Assembly: GCA_032358165.1 (NCBI GenBank)
Contig: JAALGY010000032.1
Location: forward strand, 1,364,001 to 1,428,000
Direction of reading: 5' to 3'
Origin: Diplosphaera chodatii
Lineage: Eukaryota > Chlorophyta > Trebouxiophyceae > Prasiolales > Stichococcaceae
Length of the DNA stretch: 64,000 nucleotides
The notes under the pieces: model-generated
Seen by the model: only the letters and a program-made list of their open reading frames with translations
What the model was told of the DNA's origin: nothing
The model's database searches: none
Program-made: the position numbers and the translations under genes
Shown here: positions 13,501 through 23,804 of the stretch, in pieces
Layout: each line of letters begins with the position of its first letter
How positions within the stretch are numbered: position 1 is the first letter of the stretch

Positions 13501-13775
13501 GTGTGCCCGAGTCCGCTTACATGCGCATTGCAGCTCCAAGCCCGAGCATTATGGCGTCTGCCAGCAGCATGAGCAGCGCCGGCAGCGGGTCATCAGCCAA
13601 GCCGCTGGGTCTGGGACTGGGTGCTTTCGGCTTGGGTGGCGGACTGTGGGGCGCGCCGCCGCAGGACGCTAACACTGGGACAGACGCATGGGGGTCAGCC
13701 CTGGATGGCAAGAATGGCAAGGAGGCGAGATACGGTGGCATCGGCAGGGCTGCGCTGTCCAAGCTCTGGGAATGA
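7596..13775 (+). CDS. Predicted type I membrane protein with Cys-rich ectodomain and long disordered tail
   Basis: I do not recognise a family. Ten exons join in frame with consistent phases: 7596-7709, 8076-8136, 8275-9476, 9643-9799, 9945-10090, 10208-10333, 10494-10628, 10768-10911, 11088-11313 and 11470-13775. The total is 4617 bases, giving 1538 residues. An alternative Met lies at 7572 in the same frame. The N-terminus is a signal peptide (AVAAVLLLCIAGAACG). Next come a low-complexity stretch and a Cys-rich, Trp-rich region (for example GPWHLDDWRVDDCHCGWGH, then pairs such as VCTVSVDG...LMCRATGGAWACG...RVRCKW). One transmembrane helix (GLLAAAAAAAVAAAALM, about residues 711-728) is followed by an Arg-rich stop-transfer (SRRHLASARRGWRRR). 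About 800 residues rich in Pro, Ser, Gln and Ala follow, including four 11-residue repeats. The topology suggests a cell-surface or endomembrane protein with its tail in the cytosol. Function unknown. Confidence 0.75.
13023..13154 (+). repeat. Four tandem 33-base (11-residue) coding repeats
   Basis: Four in-frame units at 13023-13055, 13056-13088, 13089-13121 and 13122-13154 encode VQRSHDSATTY, VQRSLDSSSTH, VQRSHESSSTY and AQRSHDSASTY. A degenerate fifth unit (ARQGSQSSSAMH) follows. The repeats lie in the predicted cytosolic Ser/Pro-rich tail (about residues 1289-1332) of the membrane protein. Each unit is Ser/Thr-rich with one RS dipeptide, so they are plausible kinase substrates, but that is inference. 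Confidence 0.9.
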
Positions 13776-15925
13776 AGCACGTCTGGCGGGGGATTGGCAA
13801 CTGCATGTCGACTGCGAATGGGACCACCAAGACGCCTTGGACAAGGCTGAACGGTCCTCTGGTGGAACCCTGTGCTTTGGGACTGGTACCACGCCATGAT
13901 ACGTTTTGCATTGTGCACACATGGCGTGCTCATGACGCTGCTGACTCAGCAATTCGTATCATTGCAGTGTACGGTATGCATGGTATCACTGCAGGCGGGC
14001 CCTGCCTGCTTCTGTAAAGTAGCTACGGTGTCCTGATAATCCAGTAGCAAGTGAAAGCACAAAGTAATTCGGTGACCGCCAAGGCCAACAGAGCTCACAC
14101 ATACAGACTCGGGTCGACCTGCGTCATGACCACAAGACCCTCGTATCCCCTTCCATACCCCTTCGATCACCGACTAGTACTAGATCATGTTGTCCCTGTG
14201 ATGCTCTCTGCCTTCCACTCCTGACGAGTACAAAATCCATCGTCGTCATATGCCTTATAACCTTGTCAGGGTTGCTTCTGGCCACCAGGCAGAAGTATGC
14301 GTGTTTGACTTTACCAAAGGGTGCTTCCAGCGCACCAGCAGGGCATCCATCAGCTTTTGGCCATTATCAGCGCCGCCTCTCACTAAACAGTGGTGGTCCT
14401 GCAGTCCACAAATTCCGGATGAAAACATCAGAGTTAGTATCTGCATTGTGCAACAGCAGGTTTGGAGCAACCTACACGCCCACCTGTAATATTTTCGCCA
14501 GCCTCAACTTTTCTGTGCCTACATTGGCTTCCTGCATGCGAGCGGCAGCTATTGTGTGGTGAGATGCAGGCACGTGCCAATCAAGCTGCAGAGTGGCGGG
14601 GCACATGCATCCACATTCGAATCAGCGTGGAACCACTGATGGACACCGTTGAAAAGCACCCACCAGCCAGGCATTGACGGCCTTCGACTTGCGCCTCCGC
14701 AGTTCGTCTTCTGTTATTTTGGTTTCCTGATGATGCAGCTCCTGGTAAACGCAGCCGCCAACATGCATGACCCCATCGATTCTGATGGCGTTCACAATTA
14801 GATGTGCATTAGTACATCTGCTCCTGTGAATCACATTGCAACATGTGCCAAGCGTAGGGTGCATTGCCTCAGGTTCGGCTGAGCTGGACATTGCCGCCGA
14901 CTGTGCGCCATTCTGGGTGCCACACCCCACAGCGTTCAGCAGCCTGCAAGCAGAGCCTGACAGGTCATGCACTAACCGCCGGTTGCGCAGGCTTCAATGC
15001 ATATTTCCTGTTGCATGGTGGTCACCTTGCGCATGCCGCAGCACCACCATGAAAAACTGATTCAGACGTTGTCCCTGAAATGCACGGCTGGGCGACCGCA
15101 AGGGCTAGGCGTCTTCTAGCAAGCATGGCAGATGCTTTATGACCTGTGACAACAAGACACGCGTAAGCTCGGTGTTGCTCCTGAGGGACAACTATGTTCT
15201 TGGAAAGGCTGCCAGTCACAACGCAAAGGGTGCCCACACAGTAGTACGGGCGACCACGGGAAGCACGTGCGCTGTCCGGGCAGACCACACTGAAGAGTTA
15301 TCTAGGCGTCGGCTGTTGTGTCCAGTGTCGGAAAAGGCTGTTGCGCTGACGCTAAATGATGCTGGGGTTTGCTGTGTTGCCGGGGCGTCGCACATTGGCA
15401 GCAGGACCACGATAGGTTTCGGACCATGTCGCATGTGCAACCGACAGCGTGTTGCAGCTAGGCAGGTGAGGCGTGCTCCCAAAGCCACACACGATTGATT
15501 TGCACGTCTTACGCGCTTCATCCCGGCTTATCACTGTCGGTGACTTGCAACAAGACACCATGCACAGGGTGCATCCTATGCCACCGTCTTTTGTACCTTG
15601 AGCTGCGATCCGGCCACGACTGGACACTCAAGTACAAAGTGCTAGTTGAGTCTGAGTCAAACAGTGCTGATACGCCACGGCGGCGCAGGGGCCCTGCGCG
15701 GCAGCATTATGCAGCTTGGCTCAAGAGTTGCCACCATGTCCCTCTGTGCTCCTGCTGCTGGCACATCCGCTGTGGCATGCAGTCAGCTGATGCGCTGCTG
15801 GCAATTACCAGTAGCCACTCGAACAAGACGCGGTGCTGTTCAACGCCATGAAACTTGACAACACCGCCTCCCTCCGCAGAAACAACAGTCCAAGCACGCA
15901 CCTCCGACGAAATTGAGCTGGTGCT
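13776..15925. other. About 2.1 kb without a supported gene
   Basis: This is the longest stretch of the window without a convincing gene. Open frames on both strands (for example 14250-14489 and 15139-15498) are short, lack splice-joined partners, and have the composition expected by chance. The region is less GC-rich than the flanking exons. It should hold the 3' UTR of the membrane-protein gene, with a TGTAA signal at 14013-14017, and the promoter of the K+ channel gene. I looked for tRNA-like A and B boxes and found none that fold. Confidence 0.5.
14013..14017 (+). terminator. Probable polyadenylation signal TGTAA
   Basis: TGTAA is the usual poly(A) signal of green-algal nuclear genes. This copy is 238 bases after the stop codon of the preceding gene, in a region with no competing coding sequence. 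A five-base match is weak evidence on its own. Confidence 0.4.
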
Positions 15926-18900
15926 ATGGGCGGCGTTGGCGGTGACGCGGCGGCGGCAGCGGCAGTGGAGTACAATGAGGCAGAAGAGGGCCGCGTACCG
16001 CAGGGAGGCGCTGATGACGACGGCGGCAGCGCGGATGATGACAGCAGCAGCTCTGGGGACCTGGGTGCGGAGACTCGCACGCCGCTGTTGCAGCAGCCGC
16101 GGGACGCTCCAGCTCACGCCGAGGCGGCCGAGCTGGAGCAAATGGCGGCAGATATGCCCGGCGAGACGCAGGTCGGCTGTTGATATGGCGGTTGGGTGCT
16201 CATGTGGCATTGCCCTCTCCTGGCGTCGATGCTGGCCAGCCACCCGATGCTCTGTTGTGTGCAACCGTTGCTGATGAAGGCAAGGTGCATGACAGCAGGG
16301 TCCAGCTGGCAGATCGGGAGCTGCACCACAGCGGCAGAGCGCATTTGCGCAGGCCGTGCAGGAAAGCAGTGGGGAGCCCTCATCACCAGACAGCTCCGCG
16401 CGCAAGGTCAGCATGGGCATGTACCTGCTACTCTGATGTGCGTGACAGCAGATGCAGCTCCAGATGCTAAGCAGGATGCGGCAGATGAGTGGACAGCAGC
16501 CGGGCTGCACCATGACGGTTTCACCATGTCACTGCTGCAGGGCGGAGCATACAGGGCAGCAGTGCTGGCACACAAAGCCTCGCTCAGCACCAGCAGGCAG
16601 CCGGAGGAGCGGCGACGCTCAGCATCGGGCATGCTGCGCTCCCAATCTGGGCTGCATGCGCTGCATGAGGGTGACGAGAACGGGGAAAGCGATAATGGGG
16701 ACGCCAATGAGGGTACGACTGCACAGGCACACCCCATAATTACCGTTGTTCACCTCCGAACACGAGCATGTTCCACGCCATGAGAACATGGCTCATCTTG
16801 CTGCAGCATCCAACACGCAAACCTGGTCGGCTGGCGACAAAGGCAGCAACAAGAGCAAAAGCGGTCGCCGGGTGGGCTGGTCTGCGCTTCGGCCCAGTCC
16901 TGGCAAGGAGCCCGACTCGCCCGCAGGTGCTGCAACCACGTAGTGCACTGTCGTGCGTTCCACTTTGAAGATTGCTCTGACGTTTGCAGGGACAAATTTT
17001 GATCCCACACGCTACAGCTTCTGCGTCAACACGCTAGGTGGCAATGGACTGCCTCCTGCCATACGCCCAACATGAAGTGCTGGCTGTCAAACGACCGCAG
17101 GCGAAGCAGCAGACAGCGAACAGGACGACAGCGCTGGTGGTGGCGGCGCACAGGGGCCTGTGCACAGCAGCTTGGCCAAGGGCAACGTGGGTCGAGCCTG
17201 GCGAAACGCCGCGATGTTGGCAACCAAGGGCAGGTACCAAAGATGACAGTGGGCAGAGTCGGGAGCAGTGCGGCCACCCTGGTGGCCAGCAGCCTCTGCC
17301 AATCCTGTAATCATGTACATGTATGTCCTGCCAGACATGTGTTGCAGAGACAGCTGCCTCTCTGTCTGCTTTGCAGCCTCGGCAGCCCACGCAGCCTGGG
17401 CCGGCGTGGCCGCGCGGACGGCGGCAGCGAGTCAGACGGGGACAGCAGCGTCCACAAGCGGAGCGCTGCTGATGTCCATGACTCCATCAGCAGCCAGTCC
17501 ATGTCCGGTGCCAAATTCTACGAGCTGACGCAAAAGGCTGCCAGGTATTTGTATTTTTTGCTGCATGCTACCTCACGATTTCTGTGCGCCCGAAACATGA
17601 TTGTCTCGTACGCTGGTCTTATGCTCTGCTGGGTGCGCAGGGAGACTGGAGGCGACTACTCGAACACCTTCAGCAAGTTCAAGTCGCACACCCTGAGGGA
17701 TGCATCGCAGCGGTCCACAGCGTCCCACACTATCCCGAAAGTGACTGGAGAGGTCAGTTTGCTACCATCAACATGTGCTCCCCATACCGCTGGTTGGGGA
17801 CGGTAAAGTGAGAGTAGGAGCTGAGCCACACTCAGTTGTGTGCTTCCTGCGGCGCAGTGGCGGGTGGTCGATGACAGTGGCAACAAGGTCAAATCACAGG
17901 AGGTGCTGGAGATGCCACGGTGGTGCATTCACCCCTTCAGTACGCCTGGCCTCCACTGTAGCATTGCTGAACTTTCATTCATATGTCGATCTCCTGCCAT
18001 TGCACCTTTTGTCGTGACATGCTGTTGCATTGTGTCACGATGCCATATGTGCGATGCAGACCCGTATTACCGGGCATTCCTGATGATGACGGTTTTCTGG
18101 GCAGCGCTCACAGGCTTTGTGACTCCATGGTGCGCACATGTGCTTGCACAGCCCGCATTGATGCTGTGTGCTTACCATGGCCCTCAGTACACTGACTTCA
18201 GGTGTGACAATGCAGGGTTGTGGCATTTCAGAACAATCCAGGACTCTGTCCCTACCAAGATTTCCCCGCTTTCTTTGAGTATTTGGCAGCCATGGTCAGA
18301 GATACAACCCAGCTTGCTTGTACCCTGCAGACTCTTCTGCAATTCTTCTCTTCTGCAATTATTGACCCTCGACTGGCAACAGCCGCTTGGGTCCAACCCT
18401 GATCGAACTGGTGTTCCGAAGATGTTGTGATGCCGACAGGTGTTCGCCACCGACATTTTCCTGTCGTTTTTCACGGCATACTACGATCAGGAGGTGCTGA
18501 TCACAGACCACAGATTGATCGCACGACACTACCTCAAGTGCGGGCTTGACATGCGCTCGTGTGCCACTGTAGAGCTTGCATGCTGCTCATCAACATGTTT
18601 ATCTGATGAACTGCATTACCTGTTCTCCAAGGAACATTGGCAGTGAGGGCATTTGAAGTCTACTGCCAAACCCCATGCAGGCTCCGATTCTGGGTGGACA
18701 TCATAGCCTGGCTGCCATTTGATTATGTAATTGTTGAGGCCATCTGGCCGCCCTGCTATGTGTCCAACACAGCCCGCTATGTGTCCCTGCTGAAGCTCCT
18801 GCGCCTGGTGCGCAACCTCCTACTTGTCGTGTCAACAGCTCCACTCAGTGCAGCCTGCAAACCGTGCAGATGTTGTGATTGAAACTAGGCTGCTGGGTTC

Positions 18901-21900
18901 AAAGTGTATTGGTGGTGTATCTCCGTTTGACAACCTAATCACGCTGACTCATGTGCTGCAGCTGCGTATGTATCGTGTGCTGCTTTTCTTCCGCGTGCTG
19001 GAGTACAATCTGGTGGTGTCGCTGTTGACCACCACAATGGTGCGCAATTTTGTGTACATCATCTACACCGCACACTGGGCAGGTGCGCCGCCGCCCTCAT
19101 CCACCCACTTTGTTTCACAGTGTGAGGCCAAACCACCGTCCTGTCCTGCCCTATTGGCCATGCTCAATACGTACACATCAGCATGCATGTCGGATTACAC
19201 AACAAAACATCGTCTTGCTTGTTGGGGGCAGGGTGCGGATTTTTCTTTATCGCGTCGCAAGAGCACCTTACAGAATCAACATGGCTGGGCATGTACCCAG
19301 ACCTGCTTGCGGCCTGGCCGTCCAAGTTCGACAGGTGGATCTGCGCACACCTTGCGCAGAAGTGCATGCAGAATGCGACCTGTGACATACCGACTATACC
19401 ATTGGTAACGGTGGTGGATGCGATCTACAGGTATATCTTCTCGTTCTACTGGGCGATCACCACCATTGCCACAGTGGGCTACGGCGACTTTCATGCGGCT
19501 TCCATTCCAGAAGCTATCTTCAACCTGATCTTCATGCTCTTCACAATTGGTGTGTCACATGCTGCACGCTGCATGCGTCACAAGCAGCTGACCTGCGTCA
19601 AACAGCAAGCACCGAGGTCCACAAGTGAGGAGTAACTTCTTTCCTTGCAGGGTTCAACTCGTACATTATCGGCACAATCACCTTGGTCGTCATGAAGGGT
19701 GACGAGCGGACTGGGTACTACCGGCAGCGTGCCAACAACTTGAAACAATACAGCAAGGTCAACAACGTGCCGAAGGTGCGCTGGGATATACATGCCTGCT
19801 GGACCTGAACACCTAGCGGCCCTTTGGCCTCCAGTGGAGTGCTACTCCTGGCTGCATCATGGGTTGCAGCAGTATATCGACTTCTTGTTCTCCTGTGCCG
19901 CAGAAACTACAAAACAGCATGCAGGATCATCTCCGGCTGCACTTCAACAACGAAGAAGCCTCTGATGAGCAGGTGACACTTACGGTTGGTTGCACAGAGG
20001 TGTCACACATGCATCACGCCGGGCTCGTAACCCGTTTGGGTCCCAACAGACTGCTCAGCTTCCCATACGACACGGCTCCCGTCTCACTGACAGGTGCTCA
20101 ACATCTATCCTTCTACAATCCGGCGGCGCATCCTGCGGCATCTGTACCTCGAAGAACTGCGGAAGTGCGCCATTGATACGCGCAATGCATGCATGCTGCT
20201 TGCTGGATAGAACAAGCAGCTTGGTCGACAATGTGACCTTTGTGTCCACCACCAGTCAGCAGGTTGACGGTGGTACGTCTTGGTCTTCCAGGTGTTACCT
20301 GTTCAAGGATTGCAAGACACGATACATGGATGCACTGTTGGCAGTCGCCCGTGTGGAGCTGTTCATGCCTGGGGTGCGTAGATTCGAACGCTGACAAGCG
20401 ACTTGCATTGTGCTGCTTTGTTGCCACTGCCGTCACGTCCAGTGAGGCCGCTCCTTTGCATGCATGGCTGCAGGCACGTGACTCCTATGTGACTGTTGAC
20501 GTTGACAGCCAGATGCTGGCCTGCCGCAGGTTGAAATTTTGGCTGAAGGTGACCATGTAAATGAGCTGATGATTGTGGTGGGTGGCCTGGTGGAAGTCGT
20601 CCGTCCAACAGAGCAGGTGACGGAAACTGGAAAGGACAATGATGCGAGCACACATGGGGGCTCCGTCAGTGGCCAGAGCATGACGCTCGGAAGCAGGCGA
20701 GTAAAGCCTATACACGGGACGTATAGCTGCTGTCATCTGCTCTGTTGCACGGTCTGGCAGGAGTGCCTATTTAGATGTATGCCCATGCACATGTGCAGGC
20801 AGATTGCGGGCGATGGTGAAGCGCTGGCGGAGGTTGCCTTCTTCACAGAGATCGTGCAAATGGAGTCTGTGCGCAGCATAACCGTTGCAAAGGTGTGTAG
20901 CAACACTAGGCCTGGTTTGTCATACGCAGGATCCGATTGCACATGGCCAGACTGTGCAAACACTTGGCTTGACGGGAACATTTATGCACCCTGAGTCCGC
21001 CGCGAGCGCCTGTGACTATTACACATTGTTACATAGGTGCTGGCGGTGACTCGCTCGCACTACCACAATGTGTGCAACACCTTTCCCATTGGCGCACGCA
21101 CCACCCTGGAGAACCTCGGGGAGCATGCTGAGCAGGTTGTTGGCTCATGCCTGTGTGCCACGTGCTGCACTGCATCACCAGCATCGAAACGCGATGAATG
21201 CAGGGTTCAAAAGGTGTAGAGTGGGCCTGACCGGTGCCTCCTTGCTGTGATGCAACCCTCTTTCCTCACATGCGACTCGCGTGAGGACAAGCTGGGATGT
21301 GCACACCTGCAGATGGTGGAGCGGCAGTTCTCCAGCATCGGCGCCAAGCACCTGCTGAAGCAGCTGCCGGCGACGCTGAGCTACAAGTGGGGCTCCGCGG
21401 AGGGCAAGACGGATGCCACCTTCACAAAGCGCCCCACCCTGGCGCATGACTCCATGGTGCGCCGTGCACTGTGCGCTGAGGCACACGCAGCTTGCGGGGG
21501 CAGTCGGCAACCCGTGCTGTTGGCGGTGGTACAACGTTTCCCAAAATTGCCTGCTGCCTTGTGATCCCATACCTTCTACATCCGCATGATGCAGGCGCTG
21601 ACACGGTCGGCCTTCACGGACTCGGGGCTCACGCCTCGCCAAGAGCAGGTCAGATCACACGATGCCCCCTACTGACCGCCTTGTACACATGTACATGATG
21701 GTCTGGCTTGATTCACACAGCCATTGCATAGCCATGGCACTTAGCATGGCAGACGGTTGGGCCAAGCCCTGTTGGTCGCCTCACCCCAGGCGGTGGGCGA
21801 CCTGCTGCGGGTGCGGACGCTGGTGCTGCAGCACATCGCCAAGCAGGACGAGGAGAAGACCACCGACTTCCTGTGCGCTGGGGCCCCTCCGGCCCCTCCT

Positions 21901-23273
21901 GCGCCTCGCAGCTTGCCGCGGACTGTGCAGATGCCCTTGTATCCATGCACTAGGCTCCGTGCCGGCAATGACTTGACCGACTCGAACGACTTGAACGACT
22001 TGACACAGATGGGACATGTGCCAATATTGTTAGAGGAGGGCAGGATACACCTCAGCCCTTGTTCACATGGTCCTTGGATGCACTTGCAGCTATGCAGCCA
22101 GCAAGGGGGACAATGCAAAGGTGCGGCAGATGCTGCGGCAGGGTTTTGCAGTGGACAGCTGCGACTATGACGGCCGCACCGCGCTCATTCTGGCAGCAGC
22201 CAAGGGGCACGAGGACGTCATCCATTCCCTGCTGGCCGCCGGCTGTGACCCACAGGTGTGCTCATATTGCTCGTTGTTATCTGATGTATACAAAGCCTTG
22301 CCACCTGGCACACAGCAAAATGTGCTGCTGCTGCTGCCTGCCACTTGTGGGCAGCCACGCTGAAAGGGCAGTGCGCATGTACTGATGTGATGATATTCTG
22401 TATGTGCAGCTGGCTGACAATTTGGGCAACACAGCCATGCACGAGGCGTGCAAGGGCGCAAACGACGGAGTGATCGTCATCCTTAAAAAGCACAGCGCAC
22501 AGTGTGTCTTGCCATCTCCTGCTTATCTGTGTGCATCCTCTCCTATCATCACTGCAACGGGAGCAGTCTGTGCACTGTTGCACCGCCAGCAGCAACCAAG
22601 GCGCCATGAGCAGCTTCCCAGCGAGTGCCACACCGCTCACCTGGTGTGTCGCAGGCTCCGCATGAAAACCATTGATGCCGCCAGCGCGCTGTGTACGCTA
22701 GTGTTTGCTGGCGACCTGCCGCTGCTGAAGCGCTACATTGGAGCCGGCATCGAGGTACACCAGCCTCTGTGTACCAGCGTGAAGTGTACGTAGGACTTGA
22801 CGTTCTCGGCGTCTCAGGGCTGTCAGTGTCTTTGCATCCTTCCGAGCTCACGGCATGTGCCCGCGGCAGGTGGACGCCGACGATTACGATCAGCGCACCG
22901 CGCTGCACATCGCGGCATGCGAACAGAACCTATCAGCGGTGCGTCCGGCTTGCATTGCATCCACAGATCGCCTCTCACAGCAGCAGCACAGCAGCTTCGT
23001 GCCTGGTACTTTTGAATGCTGCTGCCAGAAATATGCTGAATCGCATCCTTCTGCCTCATGCAGTAGGGCAAAACCTCAATGGTGAGCATGCGCCGTCTTC
23101 TGCAGGCCAAGCTGCTGGTCGAGGAGGGCGATGCGGACGTGTACGTGCGCGACCGCTGGGGCAAGACGCCCTTCGAGGAGGCGGAGCGGGTGGGCGCGCA
23201 GCACGTGGCGCGCTTCCTGAGGGCCCGCATGGACGAGCAGCCGAACCTGGGCGCCAGCCGCCGCCGTGACTAG
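15926..23273 (+). CDS. Voltage-gated K+ channel with cNMP-binding fold and ankyrin repeats (plant Shaker/AKT type)
   Basis: This is a plasma-membrane-type potassium channel in more than twenty exons. It starts at MGGVGGDAAAAAAVEYNEAE and stops with TAG at 23271-23273. An acidic, Ser-rich cytosolic N-terminus comes first. S1 is YYRAFLMMTVFWAALTGFV, S2 VFATDIFLSFFTAYYD, S3 FWVDIIAWLPFDYVIVEAIW. S4 carries spaced basic residues (SLLKLLRLVR, then MYRVLLFFRVLEYN). The pore helix and selectivity filter are FYWAITTIATVGYGDF, and S6 is EAIFNLIFMLFTIGFNSYI. The C-linker contains the conserved EELRKC/YLFKDC part. A cyclic-nucleotide-binding fold follows (EILAEGDHVNELMIVVGGLVEV...EVAFFTE), then at least four ankyrin repeats (DYDGRTALILAAAKGHEDVI; DNLGNTAMHEACKG; DYDQRTALHIAACEQNL; DRWGKTPFEEAERVGAQHVA). 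The TVGYGD filter makes K+ selectivity near certain. Domain order matches AKT/SKOR-type plant channels. No C-terminal KHA domain is seen. Whether it opens inward or outward cannot be told. Confidence 0.88.
21970..22004 (+). repeat. Short 9-base direct repeats between channel exons
   Basis: Four imperfect copies of a GACTTGAAC-type 9-mer occur in a row between the exon encoding DLLRVRTLVLQHIAKQDEEK and the first ankyrin exon (YAASKGDNAKVRQML). They could be read in frame as a short Asp/Asn/Leu stretch. The surrounding sequence reads more like an intron, so their coding status is uncertain. Confidence 0.5.
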
Positions 23274-23804
23274 AGCCGCCGGCGATGGGGCTCGTTCGCG
23301 TGGGCGCAGCTGCCGACCAGACGTATTCTGAGCGCTGAGCTGCTCGACAGCCACTGAAGTTCGTCTGTCTTCGGAGAAACCGAGCACGAAGCATCTGGCA
23401 TGGGCTGGCAAACATGCAGTTTGCCACCAGAGGCTGGGTATGCTACCTTCGGCCGCTCTGCATGTATTGTTAGGTGTTTTGTTCTGCATGATTGTGCTCT
23501 CCACTGACCTTGGTTGTATGTATGCGCCAGACTGCAGGGTCAGGCATGCCGGGGGTGCAGCTGCATTGCTGCACTCCCCCGAGCCGCCCTTGCATACTTT
23601 GTGAGTGGCCCGCATGATTATTCGTTGACCTCAAGTGCTGATGTTGGCAAGCCTGCTTGGCTTTGTGGTGTGTACTGAGTGCTGTGTTTACATAAATGAA
23701 GGGCCTAAATGCAGCCTGGAGCTTGGTACATTGAGCATCGTGTGCTGCACAAGACGGGTAAACGACCACCCTGAATACAGATGCGTGCGGATGAACCCAG
23801 AGTA
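23274..23804. other. Convergent intergenic region (two 3' UTRs)
   Basis: These 531 bases separate the stop codons of the plus-strand K+ channel and the minus-strand membrane-protein gene. There is no supported gene. A minus-strand TGTAA at 23692-23688 is a candidate poly(A) signal for the minus-strand gene, about 115 bases after its stop. Confidence 0.5.
23688..23692 (-). terminator. Probable polyadenylation signal TGTAA (minus strand)
   Basis: TGTAA read on the minus strand, about 115 bases downstream of the stop at 23805, in the convergent spacer. Assigned by position and match to the green-algal consensus only. Confidence 0.35.

Noticed and set aside
14608..14622. TTCGAATC, resembling a tRNA B box
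   Set aside because: No A box or cloverleaf upstream; chance match.
15139..15498. 119-codon plus-strand open frame in the 2.1-kb gap
   Set aside because: Composition and lack of motifs or introns unlike all neighbouring genes; likely chance.
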